The notes under the pieces are model-generated. The model saw only the letters and a program-made list of their open reading frames with translations, had not been told where the DNA came from and ran no database searches. This document shows positions 18,205 through 27,929 of a stretch of 64,000 nt of DNA, piece after piece. A program made the position numbers and the translations under genes. Position 1 is the first letter of the stretch; every line of letters starts with the position of its first letter. Origin of the DNA: an uncultured Bacteroidales bacterium (GTDB taxonomy: Bacteria; Bacteroidota; Bacteroidia; Bacteroidales; P3); contig CASEWE010000008.1 of NCBI GenBank assembly GCA_949291555.1, positions 1 to 64,000 of the forward strand, given 5' to 3'.

Positions 18205-19731
18205 ATGTCCTCGTTCCTGAACGCCCCTTTCCTCCGATTGATGCGCGGCCGGCTCCGGCAAGTGGAGTCCTACAGCCGGAATGCAGGCTCGATCCAACGC
18301 GCCCAATTGGAATACCTCCTGCGCGCAGGAGCCCGGACGGAATACGGGCAGCGTTACGGTTTTGACCGGATCGGCTCGGAAGAAGCTTTCCGGAACACGG
18401 TGCCCGTGATTGGCTACGAAGCCTTGCAGCCTTATGTGGAACGGCTCATGAAAGGGGAAGACTTTCTCCTCTGGCCGGAAAAAATCCGCTGGTTCGCCAA
18501 ATCGAGCGGCACCACCAATTCCAAGAGCAAGTACATACCGGTGAGCCGGCAAGCCTTGTACCAGTGCCACTACAAGGGCGGGAAAGACCTGTTCGCCCTT
18601 TACCTGAAAGACCATCCCCGCAGCGGCATCTTTTCCGGGAAAAATGTCTCCTTGGGCGGAAGCCTGCATCCCGCCCCCTGGGGAAAGGCATCGTGCGGCG
18701 ACGTGTCGGCCATCATCACCAAGAACCTGCCGCTCTGGGCCGAAGCCCGGCGTTCGCCCAGTAAGAAAATCTCGCTCATGGATGGCTGGGAAAAGAAGCT
18801 TGACCGCATGGCGAGATCCACGTTAAAGCAAGATATAAGGAGTTTCCTCGGGGTCCCGTCCTGGATGATGCTTTTCCTCCAGAAAACCTTGGAGATCTCC
18901 GGAAAGGGGAGCCTGCGGGAAATCTGGCCGGACATGGAACTGTTCGTGCACGGCGGCGTGAGCTTCACCCCCTACCGCCAGCAATTCGAACAGCTCATGG
19001 GGCAGCCGTTCTCCTATCTGGAAACTTACAACGCCTCGGAAGGCTTCTTCGGGATCCAGGACGATTTGTCGCAACCCGACATGCTTCTCATGCTCGACTA
19101 CGGCGTGTATTACGAGTTCATGCCCCTTGAGGAATCGGGCAAGGAACACCCGCAGACCGCAGGCATCGAAGAGGTTCTCCCGGGCAAGAACTACGCTTTG
19201 GTCATCACCACCAATGCCGGATTATGGCGGTACCTGATTGGCGATACCGTGGTTTTCACCTCCGTGCGGCCTTACCGTTTCCGCATAAGCGGAAGGACGA
19301 GGCATTTCATCAATACTTTCGGCGAAGAGCTCATGGTGGAAAACGCCGACCAGGCGCTCATGCGGGCCTGCCGGGAAACCGGAGCCGAAATTGCCGATTA
19401 CACGGCCGCGCCGGTATTCCTGGATTCCAAGAACCAGGCCCGGCATCAATGGCTGGTGGAATTCCGGAAAGAACCGGAAAGCATGGAAGCGTTCGCCTTG
19501 GCCTTGGACAAGCACTTGAAAGAAGCCAACAGCGATTACGAGGCCAAACGTTCGGACGGGCTCCTGCTCAAGGCCCCCCAGGTAATCCCCCTGCCGGCCG
19601 GCACGTTCTTCCGCTGGCTGCAAGGAAAAGGGAAACTGGGCGGACAGCACAAGATACCCCGGCTGAGCAACCAGCGCGACTTCGTGCGCGAACTGCTCGC
19701 CCTTTGCGGGGAAACGAGCCCGGAACCATAA
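18205..19731 (+). CDS. GH3-family acyl-adenylate-forming enzyme
   Basis: 508 residues, 13 bp after the LptG-like gene. The ATP/AMP motif SSGTTNSKSKYIPVS is at about 100-114, the second motif YNASEGFFG near 275-285, and the third, LPGKNYALVITTNAGLWRYLIGDTV, near 320-345. This is the GH3 fold of the ANL superfamily; plant members conjugate amino acids to auxin or jasmonate. Bacterial GH3 proteins are common in Bacteroidota but their acyl and amine substrates are largely unknown. Cytoplasmic; no signal peptide. Confidence 0.9.
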   Translation: MSSFLNAPFLRLMRGRLRQVESYSRNAGSIQRAQLEYLLRAGARTEYGQRYGFDRIGSEEAFRNTVPVIGYEALQPYVERLMKGEDFLLWPEKIRWFAKSSGTTNSKSKYIPVSRQALYQCHYKGGKDLFALYLKDHPRSGIFSGKNVSLGGSLHPAPWGKASCGDVSAIITKNLPLWAEARRSPSKKISLMDGWEKKLDRMARSTLKQDIRSFLGVPSWMMLFLQKTLEISGKGSLREIWPDMELFVHGGVSFTPYRQQFEQLMGQPFSYLETYNASEGFFGIQDDLSQPDMLLMLDYGVYYEFMPLEESGKEHPQTAGIEEVLPGKNYALVITTNAGLWRYLIGDTVVFTSVRPYRFRISGRTRHFINTFGEELMVENADQALMRACRETGAEIADYTAAPVFLDSKNQARHQWLVEFRKEPESMEAFALALDKHLKEANSDYEAKRSDGLLLKAPQVIPLPAGTFFRWLQGKGKLGGQHKIPRLSNQRDFVRELLALCGETSPEP

Positions 19732-19917
19732 GCAGCAAGCCGTCGGCAGCAAGCCCTTGCACGAGCGCCGGAAAGACGTTGCAAAAACCCCGGGCTGCCG
19801 AAGCCAAGGGGCCGAAACCCAAGACCGCGATGCCGGAACGGAAAACCGCGCTCGAACCGCCAAGCCCGAAAAAACCGCCAACCCCCGATTGATTCCCGCC
19901 CAAAATACACTTCTGCC

Positions 19918-20361
19918 ATGCCCAAGCCTTCCCGTTCCTCCCTCCAGAAAGCCTTCCGTTCGTTTTGGAAATGGAAATACCGCAATTATGTCTTGATTAC
20001 CGTGCTTTTCCTGGTCTGGATCCTGTTCTTTTCGCCCAACACGCTTTCAACGCAAATCAAGGCCCGCCGCGAAAACCGGGAATTGAAGGAATTGAAGGCT
20101 TTCTATCTGGAGGAAATCCGCAAGAACGAAGACCTTATCCGCAAACTGCAGTCCGACTCGGGCTTCGCGGAGACTTACGGGCGCGAGACTTACCTGATGA
20201 AAGCCGATGACGAAGACATTTACCTCTTCGTGGAAGAAGAGGCTTCCGCCAGAAAAGGCATCTTGAAATTCTTCAAGCGGAAAAGCGCGGGAGAGCAGGC
20301 TTCCGAGGCGCAAGCTCCCATCGGGAAAAACGCCGAGGAACGCCCCGGGGAACAACCTTGA
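19918..20361 (+). CDS. DivIC/FtsB-like septum formation initiator
   Basis: 147 residues. One membrane helix at about 21-38 (YRNYVLITVLFLVWILFFSPN), then a periplasmic coiled coil (QIKARRENRELKELKAFYLEEIRKNEDLIRKLQSD) and the short globular segment ETYGRETYLMKADDEDIYLFVEE, typical of Bacteroidota FtsB/DivIC proteins. It probably bridges cell-division proteins at the septum. The C-terminal 35 residues are a low-complexity charged tail (KRKSAGEQASEAQ...). The 186 bp before it hold no gene. Confidence 0.85.
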   Translation: MPKPSRSSLQKAFRSFWKWKYRNYVLITVLFLVWILFFSPNTLSTQIKARRENRELKELKAFYLEEIRKNEDLIRKLQSDSGFAETYGRETYLMKADDEDIYLFVEEEASARKGILKFFKRKSAGEQASEAQAPIGKNAEERPGEQP

Positions 20362-20453
20362 CCCGGGCAGCCTTGACCGGGAAACTGCCCTGAAAGCCTT
20401 GCCCGACCCGGCAACGGGACCGGGGCAATCGCCTGCGTCGCCCGGCAAAGCAA

Positions 20454-22925
20454 TCAAGGATCCACATCGGCCACCACGCGCACGCTACGGTAGGCCGGTT
20501 CGGCCGAAAAATCCTCCAGCACTTGCGCCAAAGCGCGTTTCCATTCTTCCACGGAGGCCGAACGGGGCTGTTTCAGCAGTATGTCCCGGATATGATACAG
20601 GTTTATCCGGCTCACCATCGGGAACTCCGGCCCGAGCACCCCGGAAGGGAATACCGCCCGCAATGCCGCCGCCAGATCCTGCGCGGCCTGCCAGACAAGG
20701 CCGGCATCCTTGTGCCGCACGCTCAGCCGCACAAGCCGGTAAAAAGGCGGGTACTGGAACTGGAGCCGGTCTTGCAGCTGATGCTGGTACATGGAAGCGT
20801 AGTCGTTGTTCATCACATCCACGATGACCTGGTAATCCGGGTTGCAGGTCTGGATCACCACTTCCCCGCCGCCTCCTTTCCGCCCGGCCCGGCCGCTCAC
20901 CTGGGTCATAAGCTGGAAACTGCGCTCGTAGGAACGGAAATCGGGAAAAGAAATCAAACCGTCGGCATCGACGATTCCCACCACGGCCACATTGTCGAAA
21001 TCCAGACCTTTGGTAACCATCTGGGTCCCGACCAGGATATCGATTTTCCGGTTCTGGAAGGCTTCGATAATCCGGTGGTAGGCCCCTTTGGCCCGCGTGC
21101 TGTCCAAATCCATGCGCCCGGTTTTCGCCTCCGGGAAAAGCAAAGCCAGGTCGTCTTCGATGCGTTCCGTGCCGAAGCCCCGCAACCGGAGGCCGGGATT
21201 GGCGCACCGAGGGCAAAGCCGGGGCACGGGCAGGGTGTACCCGCAATAATGGCACATCAGCACCGAACGGGCCTTGTGGTAGGTAAGCGTCACGTCGCAA
21301 CGTTCGCAAACCGGGACGTAGCCGCAGGATTCGCATTCTATCCGCGTGGAAAAGCCGCGCCGGTTCTGGAAAAGAATCACCTGTTTCTTCTCCGAAAGCG
21401 CCCGGCGGATTTTTTCCACCAGCAAAGAAGAGAAGTTCCCTTTCATGGTCTTCTGCTTCTTCTCCTCCTTCAGGTTCGAAACCAATATCTCGGGCAGCTT
21501 CACGCCACCGTAACGGGTAAAAAGCGTAGCCAGGGCGTATTTCCCGTGCAAGGCATTGTAATAGGTCTCCAAAGAGGGCGTGGCCGAACCCAGAACGGTC
21601 TTGGCCCCATGCAAGGAGGCCAGGTAGATGGCCGCATCGCGGGCTTGATAGCGCGGGGCGGGATCCTGTTGCTTGTACGAGGTATCGTGTTCTTCGTCCA
21701 CGATGACCAGTCCCAAGTCGCGGAAAGGGAGGAAAAGAGCCGAACGCGCCCCGAGGATGATACGGTAACGGGTCCCTGCATGGTTCCAGATCTCCACCTT
21801 CTCAGGCTCGTTGTAGCGGGAGTGGTATACCCCCACATCGTTGCCGAAATACCGGCGCAAGCGATGGATCATCTGCGCCGACAAGGCGATTTCGGGCAAC
21901 AGGAACAAGACCTGCTTGCCCGTGGAAAGCACCTGGCGCATGAGGTGCATGTATATCTCGGTCTTCCCGCTCGATGTTACCCCGTGCAAAAGGCAGACGT
22001 TCTTTTCCTGCAAGCCTTTCCCTATTTGCCGGAAAGCGGCTTCCTGGTGTTCCGACAGGCATATCCGCGCCGGCGCCGCTTCCCCGCTGCCCGGCAAGTC
22101 TTCCAACCGGCTCTTCTCCCGCTTGGCCCGTTCGAACACCCCTTTCCGGACCAAAGCCCGCAAAGCCTCGTGGCTGCCTTTGGCCTTTTCCGAAACCGCC
22201 GATTCGGGAACCCAGCCGCCTTCCGCCTGCCCGCAAAGCGACATATAGGCCAATACCACTGCCAATTGGCGGGGCGAACGCTTCTCGATCTTGTCGAACA
22301 AGGCTTGCTGCTCGCCGGGGTTTTCCCTGTACAGGTCCGCCCAACGCACCACCGTTTCTTCCAAGGGCCGGTAGCGCTGCCCTATCTCTTCCTTGAGCAG
22401 AACCGCGCCCTTTTCGCGCAGGCCTCTCACCAAAGGGAACACCTTGGCCTGCGAGGCCACCTGCGAAGCCTCCCCCATGTCGAGCTCGCCTTTCTGGAGC
22501 AAAGCCGAAAGGATGGCGAGCTGGCGTTCGTTGAAAGAAGAAACATCCCCGTCGAATTCGGGATTGAGGACCAGACGGGTCTGGCTGTCGAGCTTGAAGC
22601 CGGAAGGAAGGGCGGCTGCCATCACCTCGCCCAAGGTGCAGAGGTAGTACTTTGCCATCCATTCCCAAAAACGCAGTTGCAGGGCGGTTACCACGGGCTT
22701 TTCGTCCATGACCGAGAGAATGTCCCGCTCCTGGCCCTCTGCCGGAGCATTCTCATGAATCCGCAGAACAATGCCGGCATAAAGCTTGTTGCCGCCCAAC
22801 GGGACACAGACCCGCATGCCGGTCTCCAACGTGGAAGAGAAAGCCTCGGGAACCCTGTAGGTGAGGGTCTTGCGCAAAGGAAGGGGCAATATCACATCGG
22901 CATGAAGTTGCACATGGCGTTGCAT
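20454..22925 (-). CDS. priA: Primosomal replication restart helicase PriA
   Basis: 823 residues from the ATG at 22925 (MQRHVQLHADVI); the frame stays open upstream but lacks PriA features. Order: DNA-binding domain (1-110), Walker A GVTSSGKTEIYM (about 315-326), DEAH-like VIVDEEHDTSYKQQDPAPRY (about 405-425), zinc-binding Cys pairs CESCGYVPVCERC and CHYCG...CPRC (about 530-570), and helicase C motifs (DILVGTQMVTKGLDFDNV, QVSGRAGRKG). It reloads the replisome at collapsed forks with 3'-5' helicase activity. It converges with the DivIC gene, which ends 92 bp away. Confidence 0.97.
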   Translation of the reverse strand: MQRHVQLHADVILPLPLRKTLTYRVPEAFSSTLETGMRVCVPLGGNKLYAGIVLRIHENAPAEGQERDILSVMDEKPVVTALQLRFWEWMAKYYLCTLGEVMAAALPSGFKLDSQTRLVLNPEFDGDVSSFNERQLAILSALLQKGELDMGEASQVASQAKVFPLVRGLREKGAVLLKEEIGQRYRPLEETVVRWADLYRENPGEQQALFDKIEKRSPRQLAVVLAYMSLCGQAEGGWVPESAVSEKAKGSHEALRALVRKGVFERAKREKSRLEDLPGSGEAAPARICLSEHQEAAFRQIGKGLQEKNVCLLHGVTSSGKTEIYMHLMRQVLSTGKQVLFLLPEIALSAQMIHRLRRYFGNDVGVYHSRYNEPEKVEIWNHAGTRYRIILGARSALFLPFRDLGLVIVDEEHDTSYKQQDPAPRYQARDAAIYLASLHGAKTVLGSATPSLETYYNALHGKYALATLFTRYGGVKLPEILVSNLKEEKKQKTMKGNFSSLLVEKIRRALSEKKQVILFQNRRGFSTRIECESCGYVPVCERCDVTLTYHKARSVLMCHYCGYTLPVPRLCPRCANPGLRLRGFGTERIEDDLALLFPEAKTGRMDLDSTRAKGAYHRIIEAFQNRKIDILVGTQMVTKGLDFDNVAVVGIVDADGLISFPDFRSYERSFQLMTQVSGRAGRKGGGGEVVIQTCNPDYQVIVDVMNNDYASMYQHQLQDRLQFQYPPFYRLVRLSVRHKDAGLVWQAAQDLAAALRAVFPSGVLGPEFPMVSRINLYHIRDILLKQPRSASVEEWKRALAQVLEDFSAEPAYRSVRVVADVDP

Positions 22926-23700
22926 AAGCGTCTTTTCTAAAAACCGAACGGCTCCAAGGCCGGCCGCGCGGCCGGTCTCTGCACGGTGCATCCGGCTGCC
23001 GCGCGGCCGGCCTCTGCCGGGTAGCCGGCTTCTACCGGGTAAGCGGCCTCTGCCGTGGCAGCAGGACGCACCACCTGTTCCCCGGAAACCGGGACCGGAA
23101 GCCGGCAATGGGCCGCTTGGAAAGAACCGGTACCGGCCCTGTTCCGGCTGAACGAAAAAATTCCGGAGCGTGGAAATCCGGCAGAACGCAAAAATAGGGA
23201 AAGACCGGCGCAGGTTCAAGCCTCCATCGCAATTTTCCGCCGCCTCCCATCCTCGGCCTCGGCGCGTGATGAAAAGCCGAGGTGCCGGAAAAGGCAAAGC
23301 CGCCCGAAACAGGCAATCCGGCACCTCCTTCCTATGGGATTTCCGCTATTTTCCCCAAATAAAGAAGCCCCCGGTCCGGGCGGACCGGGAAAACGCCAAG
23401 CCGTCCGGACCTGTATTTTCATTTTCCGGAAATGCCGTAATTTTGCCGGAACTTCTTATCTTTGCAATTCACTGCCTGAGGCCGGGGGTGTCTCCCCGGC
23501 AAAATCCAGAGCAAGCTGTTTCGCTTTCCAAAAGCCGGAAAAGCAGAAAAGACCGCTTCCTTCAAGGAAGCAAGACGCCTTTTATTCCGGGAATTTCCCG
23601 GCAAGGCCTGCGGCAGGATGTCTGGAGGCAATCCGCAAACACGGGAAGGCTCCTGTCCCCGCAATTCCTGTCGAGTTCCTTTCGATACCAACTTTTGTTT
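22926..23700. other. Intergenic region with GC-rich degenerate repeats
   Basis: 775 bp between priA (minus) and the DUF4290 gene (plus). Bases 22955-23060 are a run of degenerate direct repeats built from GCCGGCCTCTGCCGGGTA-like units. The rest contains one -7 element (23457-23464) and a roughly 235-nt leader. No protein-like frame is supported before 23701. Confidence 0.5.
23457..23464 (+). promoter_or_regulatory. -7 promoter element (TATCTTTG)
   Basis: Exact TATCTTTG, followed by GC. A TTTTG at 23441 is too close for a -33 box. Likely promoter for the DUF4290 gene, implying a leader of about 230 nt. Confidence 0.55.
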
Positions 23701-24453
23701 ATGAAATACAACACCGAGAGACGCCCGCTGGTCTATCCCGAATACGGGAGGGGCATTCAAGACATGGTAGACTTCACCATAAACATTCCCAGCAAGGTGG
23801 CCCGCAACCGGGCCTCCGAGACCATCCTCAGGTTCATGCAAGTGCTCAATCCCCAGGTAAGGGAATTGGACGACTACATGCACAAGCTCTACGACCAGCT
23901 TATCATCATGTCCGACTTCAAGCTCGATATCGACAATCCTTACCCGGCGCCCGAAAAGGAATCCGAAACCCGCAAGGCCAAGCCTTTCCAGTACCACCCG
24001 GCCCGGATACGTTTCCGGTATTACGGGAAAACCCTCGAGTCCATGATCCGCAAGGCGACCGAAATGCCCGACGGGAAAGGGAAAGACATGGTATTGAACC
24101 TGATTACCGTCCAGATGAAAAAGTCCTACTACCTCTGGAACGATGATATCCTTTCGGATGCCATGGTGGCCGAACACCTCGACATCCTCTCGAACGGGAA
24201 GCTCAAGTACACCGAGGCCATGAAAGGGGAAGTCTATTCCACTTTCTACAACAAACCGAGCCTGGAACGGAAAAACAAGTATATCAACGTAAGCGCTTAC
24301 GAAAATTCCGGAAGACGCCCGTACAACAACAATAACAACAGTTACGGGAACCGGAACTACAACAACGCGAACAACCACCGCTACCACAACAAGGACGACA
24401 ACCACGCTTTCCAGCCTAATCCCAACCGGTACAAGAAAAGAAGGTTGTTCTGA
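23701..24453 (+). CDS. DUF4290 family protein
   Basis: 250 residues from the ATG at 23701 (MKYNTERRPLVYPEYGR), the conserved start of this Bacteroidota family of unknown function. The folded part covers about 1-200 (IQDMVDFTINIPSKVARNRASETILRF..., PARIRFRYYGKTLESMI, YYLWNDDILSDAMVAEHL). The last 55 residues are Asn/Arg/Tyr-rich (NNNNNSYGNRNYNNANNH) and end in a basic patch (YKKRRLF), a composition seen in RNA-binding or disordered tails. No signal peptide; cytoplasmic. In this phylum the gene is often next to murA, as here. Confidence 0.85.
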   Translation: MKYNTERRPLVYPEYGRGIQDMVDFTINIPSKVARNRASETILRFMQVLNPQVRELDDYMHKLYDQLIIMSDFKLDIDNPYPAPEKESETRKAKPFQYHPARIRFRYYGKTLESMIRKATEMPDGKGKDMVLNLITVQMKKSYYLWNDDILSDAMVAEHLDILSNGKLKYTEAMKGEVYSTFYNKPSLERKNKYINVSAYENSGRRPYNNNNNSYGNRNYNNANNHRYHNKDDNHAFQPNPNRYKKRRLF

Positions 24454-24747
24454 TACGGCCCGGCGCCTTCGCGGGAAAACACGGCTTTTCCCCGCCTTGA
24501 ACCGGCCGTTATCCCGAAATCGGAAAAACGAAAAGGAGCAACGCGGCGGCACCGGGAAACAGGCGGGCCGTGTCAGGAAAGCAAGAACCCTGCAGGGCGC
24601 CCAGCAGCCATGAGTGCCGGCGAATCCCCGCGTTCCCGGGGAAAACCGCCCATGGCCCCGGGAAAACTGCCGATGAACCCCCAAGAATCCCGGATAAGAA
24701 AAACGGCGAAGCCTTGATTTCCCCAAAAAACTAAAACGGAGGTCGCT

Positions 24748-26058
24748 TTGAGTTCATTCTCCATTACCGGCGGTTGCCGCCTGCAAGGAAGCATCATTCC
24801 GCAAGGAGCCAAGAACGAAGCCTTGCAAGTAATCTGCGCCTGCCTGCTTACAAAGGAAAAGGTAGTCCTGCACAACATCCCCCTCATACGGGATGTGCTG
24901 AAACTCATCGAGCTGCTGCAATCCTTGGGCGTGGAAGTCCATCGTTTCGACCCGCACGGCTTCTCGTTCCAAGCCCGGTGCATCGACACCGATTACCTGC
25001 AAAGCGAAAATTTCCGGAAGCAAGCCGGAAGCCTTCGAGGCTCGGTCATGACCGCCGGCCCCCTGCTGGCGCGTACCGGCCGGACGGTTGTTCCCCAGCC
25101 GGGCGGGGACAAGATAGGACGGCGGAAGCTCGACACCCATTTCATCGGGTTCGAATACTTGGGCGCCAAAGTCCGTCACCAGCCCGAAATCCATTCCTAT
25201 TCGGTGGAAGGGAAAGAGCTCAGGGGGCGTTACATCCTCCTCGACGAGGCTTCCGTCACCGGCACGGCGAACATCATCATGGCGGCCGTCCTGGCGCGGG
25301 GGACCACCACGCTGTTCAACGCCGCATGCGAACCCTACGTATTGCAGCTGTGCCGCATGCTCAACCGCATGGGGGCAAAAATACGCGGAATCGGCTCCAA
25401 CCTGCTCCAAATAGAAGGCGTGGAGCAGCTGCACGGGGCCGAGCACACCCTCCTGCCCGACATGATCGAGATTGGAAGCTTCATCGGCATGGCCGCCATG
25501 ACCCAGTCGGAAATCGTCATCAAAGACGCCCAACCCTTCATGCTCGGCCCTATCCCCCATGTGTTCCGCCGCTTGGGAATCCAGCTCGAGATACAGGGAA
25601 ACGACATTTACATACCCGCCCAGGAACACTACACCGTAGAAAACGCCCGCGATGGCTCCATCCTGACCATTGCAGACGCCCCTTGGCCCGGCTTTACGCC
25701 CGACCTCATCAGCATTGCCCTGGTAACCGCCACCCAGGCCAAAGGAAGCGTGCTCATCCACCAAAAGATGTTCGAAAGCCGCTTGTTCTTTGTCGACAAC
25801 CTCATCAGCATGGGAGCCAAAATCATTTTGTGCGACCCGCACCGGGCCACGGTCATAGGCCTCGACCGCGAATTCCCGCTTCACGGCATTTCCATGGTGT
25901 CGCCCGACATACGGGCCGGTGTCTCCCTGCTCATTGCCGCCATGTCGGCCGAAGGCACGAGCGTCATCCACAACATCGAGCAAATCGACCGGGGTTACGA
26001 GAACATAGACCAGCGGCTCAACAGCCTGGGGGCAAAAATCAAACGTTTGGAAGATTAA
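24748..26058 (+). CDS. murA: UDP-N-acetylglucosamine 1-carboxyvinyltransferase with Asp at the Cys115 position
   Basis: 436 residues. Translation starts at a TTG, well supported by GGAGG at 24739-24743 and by the conserved N-terminus SFSITGGCRLQGSIIPQGAKNEALQ. It transfers enolpyruvate from PEP to UDP-GlcNAc, the first committed step of peptidoglycan synthesis. Family motifs: QGAKNE, LRGSVMTAGPLLAR, LLDEASVTGTANI, MAAMTQSEI, DIRAGVSLLIAAM. The catalytic Cys (Cys115 in E. coli) is replaced by Asp121 (PQPGGDKIGRR), a change known to leave activity but abolish fosfomycin alkylation. Its last 29 bp are partly repeated downstream. Confidence 0.96.
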   Translation: MSSFSITGGCRLQGSIIPQGAKNEALQVICACLLTKEKVVLHNIPLIRDVLKLIELLQSLGVEVHRFDPHGFSFQARCIDTDYLQSENFRKQAGSLRGSVMTAGPLLARTGRTVVPQPGGDKIGRRKLDTHFIGFEYLGAKVRHQPEIHSYSVEGKELRGRYILLDEASVTGTANIIMAAVLARGTTTLFNAACEPYVLQLCRMLNRMGAKIRGIGSNLLQIEGVEQLHGAEHTLLPDMIEIGSFIGMAAMTQSEIVIKDAQPFMLGPIPHVFRRLGIQLEIQGNDIYIPAQEHYTVENARDGSILTIADAPWPGFTPDLISIALVTATQAKGSVLIHQKMFESRLFFVDNLISMGAKIILCDPHRATVIGLDREFPLHGISMVSPDIRAGVSLLIAAMSAEGTSVIHNIEQIDRGYENIDQRLNSLGAKIKRLED

Positions 26059-26122
26059 CTCCCAAGCATCCCCGACCTGTTCCTCGCCATCTCGGCAAAA
26101 ATCAAACGCTTGGAAGACTAAC
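26031..26122 (+). repeat. Diverged duplication of the murA 3' end
   Basis: Bases 26031-26059 (the last codons and stop of murA) recur at 26094-26122 with two C/T differences, 63 bp apart. The following 15-20 bp (GACCTGTTCCTCGCCA versus CGCCTGTTCCTGGCCA) are also similar. The second copy still reads as the murA C-terminus plus stop and contains the stop codon of the convergent outer-membrane gene. Confidence 0.85.
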
Positions 26123-27929
26123 CCGCCTGTTCCTGGCCAAGCTGCCTGTTCCCTCGCCTTTCTTTTTTCTCCTTCCCTTTTTTCTTTCCCGAAAAGGGAT
26201 CGGTATGGAACTGGTACCGGTACCCTGCCACGGCCTGGAACTGGAAATTCCCCGAATGCGGCTCGACCGCGCCTGCCCGCTTGGCCGAAGTGGCAAGACG
26301 GGATGAAAGATTGAGCTCGAAACGGTGCGCTTTCTTCAACTGGTACGAAAATCCCGCCCGCATGCCCCACACGCCCGAAAACGATTCCTTGGCAAGCAAA
26401 TCCACGTAATAGCTCGAAGAAAACGAACACTGCAAAGTCCTCTCGAAAAAGGCTTTCGAAAGACCGGCCGACGGCCCTATGCCGTAACGCACGGGCTGCT
26501 TGCGCCCGCCGGCCTTGTCGATGCAGGCGCTCATGCCCAAGGAGGACTGCAGGCGGAAACCCTCCCCGAGCACGATGCCATGCCGCAAGGTGGCGTAAAC
26601 ATAATCGCTAAAGGTCTCTTGAACGGCAAGCCGCGAGCTTTGATAAGAAAAATCCAAACCGGCTTCCTGGGAAAAACGGGCCTGCCTCCCGGTCCGGAAC
26701 TGCAACGACCATTGGGCCTGCTGGGAAACCTGCCGGAAAGGAACCGTGTCGAAGTCCTGGAAGAAAGGCTCGTCGGGACGCAGCAAATCCACAGGCTTCA
26801 CTTGGGTATAAGACGTGAAATTGGAATAGGAACCTGTTGTGGAAAACCTTTCGCCAATGCGCCAGTTCACATAGGCGGAACCCACAATCCTGTCCATTCT
26901 TCCCGCTTTTTTCTCCTGCAAGCCATCGTGCTGCCATCCTATTTCGGCCCGGAAGTCGGCAACCGGAAAAGTCCGGGAAAAAGCCAGGACCAGATTCTCG
27001 AAATCCTGGTTGAAATAATACGCCCCCATGCTCCGGTAGCCGGGAGCCACGCGCTCGTAGGAAAGGCTCAAGCCCTTGAAAGACAGACCCGCCTTGCAAG
27101 CGCCCGACAAGGAAGAAGAAAGCCGGCGGGGCAAGAAGGCCCAACGCAGCCGCTGCCCGAAAGAATTCGGCTTGATAATTTCATCTCCGATATTTTCCGT
27201 GTAATTGCTCAGCGCAGCCTGACCATACAGGTGCACCTGACGGTAAATCTCAAAAGAAAAATCCAGAGCCAGCACCATGTTCCCTTGCGGAGCCAATGCC
27301 CGGGAATAAGCCTCGGGCAAGGAGCCCGCCTTGTCCATGGCATGGAAGAAATGCAGTCCTACCCGCTGTTTCCCCTGCACGAAATCGAGCTTGAACGCAT
27401 ATCCGGAACGCTTGTAAGAGGGCAGCCCAAGACCGGCCTCTTGCCATGAGGCCGAATCCGGCAAGCGGGCTTTGGAAAAACGCCCGTACATGGCCATGAA
27501 CCGCAACGGGAAATTTTCCGGCTGCAAGGAAATCCCCGCCCCGTCGAACTGATGGTCGCGCAAGCCGTACGGGTGCATTTCGAGCGATGTGCGCCCGAGA
27601 TAAGCCTTTATCCACTTGTACGAAGGCTGTATGGAAAAACGGGAAAAGGGCTGGGAATACGAGAAGCGGCTATCGGCAAAAGAGAGGGAAACCGGTATCG
27701 AAAAACCGTACACCACCGGATTGAGCTGCAAGCCCAGCACGTAGGAAAAGGGATCATGGAAAGCCGCGTCGGGAGAAAGCCGCGTCGATGCCTGGGCCCC
27801 GAACGAACCCGACAGCACCAACGGCCGCCGCCGTCCTATGCCGGTGAAATCCTGGGAAAAAACGGGTTCCTGCAAAAGCAGGAGCAGCAAGGGCAACAAC
27901 GTGGGGAGAAGGAAACGGGAAAAAAGCAT
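26118..27929 (-). CDS. Outer-membrane beta-barrel protein of unknown function
   Basis: 603 residues from the ATG at 27929, chosen because it starts a good signal peptide (MLFSRFLLPTLLPLLLLLLQEPVFS-QDF); 25 further upstream codons are open but charged. The mature part is made of alternating amphipathic strands with aromatic girdles (SYKWIKAYLGRTSLEMHPYG, GIVLGEGFRLQSSLGMSACI, FSYQLKKAHRFELNLSSRL), typical of a barrel without a plug. I do not recognise a specific family. The strand GYRYQF, a plausible last barrel strand, is followed by 29 more residues rich in Lys/Arg (SGKKKGKEKKERRGNR), unusual for this class. Confidence 0.75.
   Translation of the reverse strand: MLFSRFLLPTLLPLLLLLLQEPVFSQDFTGIGRRRPLVLSGSFGAQASTRLSPDAAFHDPFSYVLGLQLNPVVYGFSIPVSLSFADSRFSYSQPFSRFSIQPSYKWIKAYLGRTSLEMHPYGLRDHQFDGAGISLQPENFPLRFMAMYGRFSKARLPDSASWQEAGLGLPSYKRSGYAFKLDFVQGKQRVGLHFFHAMDKAGSLPEAYSRALAPQGNMVLALDFSFEIYRQVHLYGQAALSNYTENIGDEIIKPNSFGQRLRWAFLPRRLSSSLSGACKAGLSFKGLSLSYERVAPGYRSMGAYYFNQDFENLVLAFSRTFPVADFRAEIGWQHDGLQEKKAGRMDRIVGSAYVNWRIGERFSTTGSYSNFTSYTQVKPVDLLRPDEPFFQDFDTVPFRQVSQQAQWSLQFRTGRQARFSQEAGLDFSYQSSRLAVQETFSDYVYATLRHGIVLGEGFRLQSSLGMSACIDKAGGRKQPVRYGIGPSAGLSKAFFERTLQCSFSSSYYVDLLAKESFSGVWGMRAGFSYQLKKAHRFELNLSSRLATSAKRAGAVEPHSGNFQFQAVAGYRYQFHTDPFSGKKKGKEKKERRGNRQLGQEQAG

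Noticed and set aside
20523..22940. 805-codon open frame antisense to priA
   Set aside because: Shadow frame; priA carries complete helicase and zinc motifs on the other strand.
22955..23060. Mobile element or REP cluster
   Set aside because: The repeats are short, degenerate and GC-biased, with no defined ends or target duplication.
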